Program-made: the position numbers and the translations under genes
Part shown: piece by piece, positions 37,201 through 42,989 of the stretch
Layout of the letters: every line of letters starts with the position of its first letter
How positions within the stretch are numbered: the stretch's first letter is position 1
Assembly (NCBI GenBank): GCA_037074705.1
Contig: JAYJMR010000037.1
Location: 124,001-188,000 of the forward strand
Reading direction: 5' to 3'
Length of the DNA: 64,000 bases
Source: Zhengitettix transpicula
Taxonomy: Eukaryota; Arthropoda; Insecta; Orthoptera; Tetrigidae
Notes under the pieces: generated by a model
The model's database searches: none
Seen by the model: only the letters and a program-made list of their open reading frames with translations
Told to the model about the DNA's origin: nothing

Positions 37201-40200
37201 ACGTATAATAAAGGAGTGTTTGCAAACAAGGGACGTTACCTGATGATGTATTATTTGGTTCCAGCGCCTTTTAAGAAAATCCTAGCAAACTCGCGAGGAC
37301 CGTCAAATTGTCACCAGCCTCGTTACCTTCACGAGATTTTAATACTCCTCTGTGCTGGTCGAAACCCCATGAAATTACCAACACAATTCTTCACTGGAAG
37401 CCGCGTTTAGATTATGACAGTGAAGCAATTAAATACATCAAACACCGGACAAAGGCTCAAGTTAACTTCTCCATCATAAATCCTGAGGCTTGTGTAATAA
37501 ATTAAAACGTCGAATGTCATGTTCTTGCGATTAACAAAACCATAAACCTTTACCCCTTTCAATTAAAATAAGAGTTTATACATCCCTTATTTCTCAATTA
37601 TGGAACATTTGGGGTTGCACAGCCAAAACACACAAGATACAAACTTCCTTCCTTCCTTATATCAGAAATGGTCCCTGGTACTTCTCCAATTCCCACATCC
37701 ACAGTGACCTCAATATTTCATTTATCCACAAAACCATAACCAAATACATACTTCTTCAATATATAAAAAAATTCACCCTACCCATTAATATCACATACAG
37801 CTGCCTCTCCTCCACCTCCCATTCAACATCGCCATTTAAAAAGAAACAGACCAAGTGACCAAATTAATAACCAATACAGGAGATGAAATAAAATGCTCCA
37901 CAGGATGCACATAGCATAATATAACACGTACAAATATCACAACTGTAAAATCATTAGATTGTAAAGTTTGCTCAATAAATATTTATTTTGAAAAATGAAC
38001 TGAATTAATAGACCTGAGGAACTGTTGTAACGTCTGACACAGAGGGAGCGACACCTCTTCACTGCCATGGTAAGTGGAAAATAATACTTCACCAACCTTG
38101 CTCAACTACATTAGCTTGCAGTGTGCAGATCAATCCACTTGCCTCCTCAATTAGAAATATCAAAAAATCAAAGATATGCAATGGATTGTCGTTAAAACCT
38201 GAATGTTCAATATGTCCACAGTTGCAGTAAACTATCTGAATTATTAGCAAAAGATTTCAAATATCAAACAGGAGGAGGAGGAGGGATTTCCATTGTAATT
38301 AAATGTATTTACACAAAATCTCAAGACCACTCCTGTATGTACACTTTCAACATAATAATAAAGATAGCCAAATACAGACAAAAGAAGAAACTGGGAGATG
38401 AAAGACAAAGGTTCACCCATTCAATCCTTAACTGAACATCTTGTTTCGTGCCCGCCAACATCTATAACAATTTTTCTTTCGCCAATCTTCTCCTTTAATT
38501 ACATATCATTTTCACCCAAGGGCAGCCAAAATTAACGAGTTTCATTTCCTGTTTAACTAAACTTTTCCCAAATACTCCACACACGACAATTACAAAGACA
38601 TCCCATGGTTCAAAAACGTCAGCAACCACAGCACTCCTGAGGAAGTTATCCCTGGGAAACAAATTTAGTTTACCCTCCACATCCATCAACAAATCTCAAT
38701 CCATTCCTCTCATGAAACACATCCAAACTAATACGTGACAAGACTTTACTGATTAGTGCAGTTGTCTCTCTCTAGGTTCTCCTCAGCACCTCAAGAAAGG
38801 GACAAGGATCGCAGAAACATTGTGTGCTATTTGTATTATCACTTCTTTTGTCTCCATTTGGCTGTCTTTATTATTATTTTTTAGTCGGTCAAAGTTTTAG
38901 GGAAGAGTTGCCACTTACACTGTTCACATATGATGGAGGTTGCTCCATTCTTCTCTAGAGGGACTCTGCATGTGAGGTTTCAATCCTGAGCAGCTGATTA
39001 AATAGGCTCCATCTACGCTTCGTCTGTCTTCTCAATTGACGTTTCACCTGAAAAGGAAAACAAAATATGAAACAACTTTAAGAATTAACAAGCAGAACTG
39101 TTTTGGTGTGAGTGAAGCAACCTCAGCATGTTAATATGCATTATTAACCCCAGTGCATGGCCAGGAAAAGTTATCAAGAATCTACAGATGAAAACTAAAT
39201 ACAGCAGGTGATGGGGGGGAAAAGGAAATAAAGCAATAAGGAACTTCACTTTTAATCAAGATAACATAACAGGGTTATGGAACCAAATTACCCCAGGTCC
39301 TCTGTTCCTTTTCCATCTTAACATGTTTGCAGAAATCAGAACCATCTAAAGTCAATTGTAACATCTTTATCACAATAGGAAATAAATTTTTTATAATAGA
39401 AATTTAAATATAATTAGAAATAAATTAATGTTGGCAGCCATGATACAGGTTGTGATGTCGCAAATCTTTATCGCCTCTCCAATTATGAAGGTTTCACCTT
39501 AAAAAATTTCTTTTCACGTTCTTGAAATATATAAATATCTGCTGCTCACGTCACCAATCACATTAAAATCAAATGAGAATTGTTTTTGTGAGTGGAAATG
39601 AATTTAAGCTTCCTGACACCCTGTAAGGAATGTACAAAAAAACTCTTACCCACCGATTCCATACCAATTACGTAAATGTTTAAAACAGGAAAAAAAGAAA
39701 ATGTCTGTAATAGTGAAGTGATCATGAATTAGAAACAACTGTTAAACGTTTACAATGTGTTTTACAGTCAGACTGTGTTGGCAAAAGTTATGGCCTGTTA
39801 CTGTAAGCAAGGCTAATCTGTGTTGGGAATCTGCAAAACAAGGATTCATGCCACAGATAATGGAGACGTCTATTGTGGTTCCCAAGGTTAAGTGTTGGGA
39901 ACTCAGGCCTATTAATAATCTCCCAGCGATTGAAAAGGTCAGGGAAACATTAGTTATTGATACGTTAATGAAATATATACGAAATAAAACTTTACTAACT
40001 GAACGCCTGTCTAGGTTTAGTGACGACATTACAACTAGTTACTGTAGATTGGAATCAAACAATAGTAGTTATAGATTATAGAAGAGCATTTGAAACAGTG
40101 AACAGAGAGAACTTATTTAAAAAGTTAAAACGTATATTTAATGGGTGAGGTGTGTGGTTGGAGGATTAAATCAGATGTGGGGTAAGACAAATGTGGGGTA

Positions 40201-41794
40201 CCACAAGGAAGTAAATTGGAACCTCTACTGTTTATAATCTACATTAATCAACTACCTCAAACAGTAAAATATTGTAAAATTCACGCTTGTCAATGATACA
40301 CAGGAAATTATAATCAAATTGAATAATGAATTAATTCTGGTAAGTGAATGCTTCTGCTATGCTTATGGTAGGTGCAAAATATATTTAGAAATGTTACAAA
40401 TGTAAATGATGTAATAAAAATTACTGCATTGAACATGACATTTGAAATTTTAAGAGAATTTCTATATTATTGGTTGAAATTTTAAATTAATTATCCATGG
40501 GCTATTTGGTAATAAAAATAGAGCGCTCCATTTTACCGCCCACACACACACACAGTAGTCCTCATGTACGCAATTTAAATTAAATATTTTTGAAAGAAAT
40601 TCCCCAACGTATAATAAAGGAGTTTTTGCGAACGTGCGACGTTACCTGATGATGGTTCCAGCGCCTTTTGAGAAAATCCTAGCAAACTCGCGAGGACCGT
40701 CAAATTGTCACCAGCCTCGTTACCTTCACGAGATTTTAATACTCCTCTGTGATGGTCAAAACTAAATTCTTCACTGGAAGCCGCGTTTAGATTATGACAG
40801 TGAAGCAATTAAATGCAACAAAGGCTCAAGTTAACTTCTCCATCATAAATCCTGAGGCTTGTGTAATTTAAAATGTCATGTTCTTGCAATTAAACACGTG
40901 TAAGATGGGAAATGTTAACTTTGAACCTACCTCGTGGTGTTGAGGTCGAGCGCTGAGGAGGAAATGAGCGTGACAACAACACGCCACGCCCCACTCCAGC
41001 TGTCCCGAGGGTCACGTGCAGATTCTAATTGCGCGACCTCCACACCCTTGTAAATGCTGCTGATTCACAAATAAATTAAAAATGTTTCCCCAGATACACA
41101 AACTACTAAATTAACTACCTGGAACTATACACAAATTTTATTATCATTATGCGCCCTTTATTTAATATTTTTTACCCTTAACCTTGTTCTTTCCAGAAAT
41201 TCCCCTTCATTTAATATCTTTTCAAACTGTTCTCTAAGCATTCCACAGCTTCCCCTTGATTCAGAATTTGTTCACCACTTCCCTATTTTTTCCACAACTT
41301 CTCCTCAATTCAACCGCCTTCCCTGTGATTTTTACAAATTTCACATAATTCAGTATTCTTCCTCGTGTTTTGCACCCCCTCCCCTTAATTTAATAATTTT
41401 TATGATCAACCCTGTTCTTTTCTTTAGTTCTTCATTTAATAACTTCTTACATTTTTCCCTAAACCTTCCACAACTTCCCCTTCGTTAAGAATTTATTTAA
41501 CCCCCTTTCCCTGTGATTTTTACAAATTTCACATCATTCAGTATTAATTCTACCCTCTTCCCTGCGCTCACTTTTTTTAAACTACAGGCCAAACTTTTCC
41601 TGGGTCCTCTAGTCCAAGCCCTCCTTATACCTACAGAATTGATTCTATTTCAGAATGTGTGGTATCGTGACAGGCACCTCTTTAACTTCTCTGTATGGAA
41701 TGAATTAAGTAGATAAAAGTTCCAAAATATCTTCATCATAACAATAAAATAATTAACCGACACATTTGGAACGGGCACAGTAAAGAAAGTTGTG

Positions 41795-41877
<83 letters not shown>

Positions 41878-42294
41878 ATATTAGGAGAATCCATTAAGGA
41901 ATTGGAACTAATTTGGTGACAAAGTCACATTCAAACTTGGATAGTGAGGAAGGATAGAAATAAATAGGAGGATTGCGCTTTATGTGAATTCATATGCTCA
42001 GGCGAAGAATTACGCACATAGAAAAGCATATGTTCAAAGCAGAGAGAAGGATGGAAGAAGAAGGAAAGACTGAAAATATTTGACCCAGGTGGGCCTTGAA
42101 CCCACATATATATATATACTTGGATAGTGAGGAAGGATAGAAATAAATAGGAGAAATAGGAGGATTGCACTTTATGTGAATTCATATGCTCGGGCAAAGA
42201 ATTACGCACATAGAAAAGCATATGTTCAAAGCAGAGAGAAGGATGGAAGAAGAAGGAAAGACTGAAAATATTTGACCCAGGTGGGACTTGAACC

Positions 42295-42365
<71 letters not shown>

Positions 42366-42917
42366 TTGGATAGTGAGGAAGGATAGAAATAAATAGGAGA
42401 AATAGGAGGATTGCGCTTTATGTGAATTCATATGCTCGGGCGAAGAATTACGCACACATAAAAGCATATGTTTAAAAGCAGAGAGAAGGATGGAAGAAGA
42501 AGGAAAGACTGAAAATATTTAACCCAGGCGGGACTTAAACCCACGTATTCTGGTTAGTACACAGACGCCTTAGCCATCTCGGCCACCGGGTCAAGTTCCT
42601 GACAAGGCAAATATAGACAGTCTTATTGTGGACAATTAATAGTTTTAGTGGAGGAATGGATAGAGTAGAGGGAATGAAGTATTAGGAGCTTCCATTAGAT
42701 GGAGATGGTTAAGGCGTCTGTGTACTAAGCAGAATACGTGGGTTCAAGTCCTGCCTGGGTCAAATATTTTCAGTCTTTCCTTCTTCTTCCATCCTTCTCT
42801 CTGCTTTGAACATATGCTTTTCTATGTGCGTAATTCTTCGCCCGAGCATATGAATTCAAATAAAGCGCAATCCTTCTATTTCTCCTATTTATTTCTATCC
42901 TTCCTCACTATCCAAGT

Positions 42918-42989
<72 letters not shown>

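Larger units (their letters stand above)
33493..37530. repeat. Segmental duplication, copy 1
   Basis: It begins ACAGAGAGAGTGACACCTCT and is collinear with 38039-40890. Both contain the MITE, a minus-strand exon-like block, a block around TTAATGTTGGCAGCCATGAT, a reverse-transcriptase fragment, and a conserved end GAGGCTTGTGTAAT. Copy 1 is longer because it alone holds the LINE at about 34850-35960. Confidence 0.9.
38039..40890. repeat. Segmental duplication, copy 2
   Basis: Collinear with 33493-37530, beginning ACAGAGGGAGCGACACCTCT. It lacks the LINE of copy 1. At its right end it is followed directly by a GC-rich block (40931-41060) that copy 1 lacks. Confidence 0.9.

Noticed and set aside
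41931..42467. 178-residue ORF with an Ile-Tyr repeat
   Set aside because: It translates three SINE copies and the (TA)n run; frame continuity is accidental.
42521..42592. Functional tRNA gene
   Set aside because: It folds as a tRNA but has a weakened B box and leads directly into a repeated SINE body, with related truncated copies alongside.
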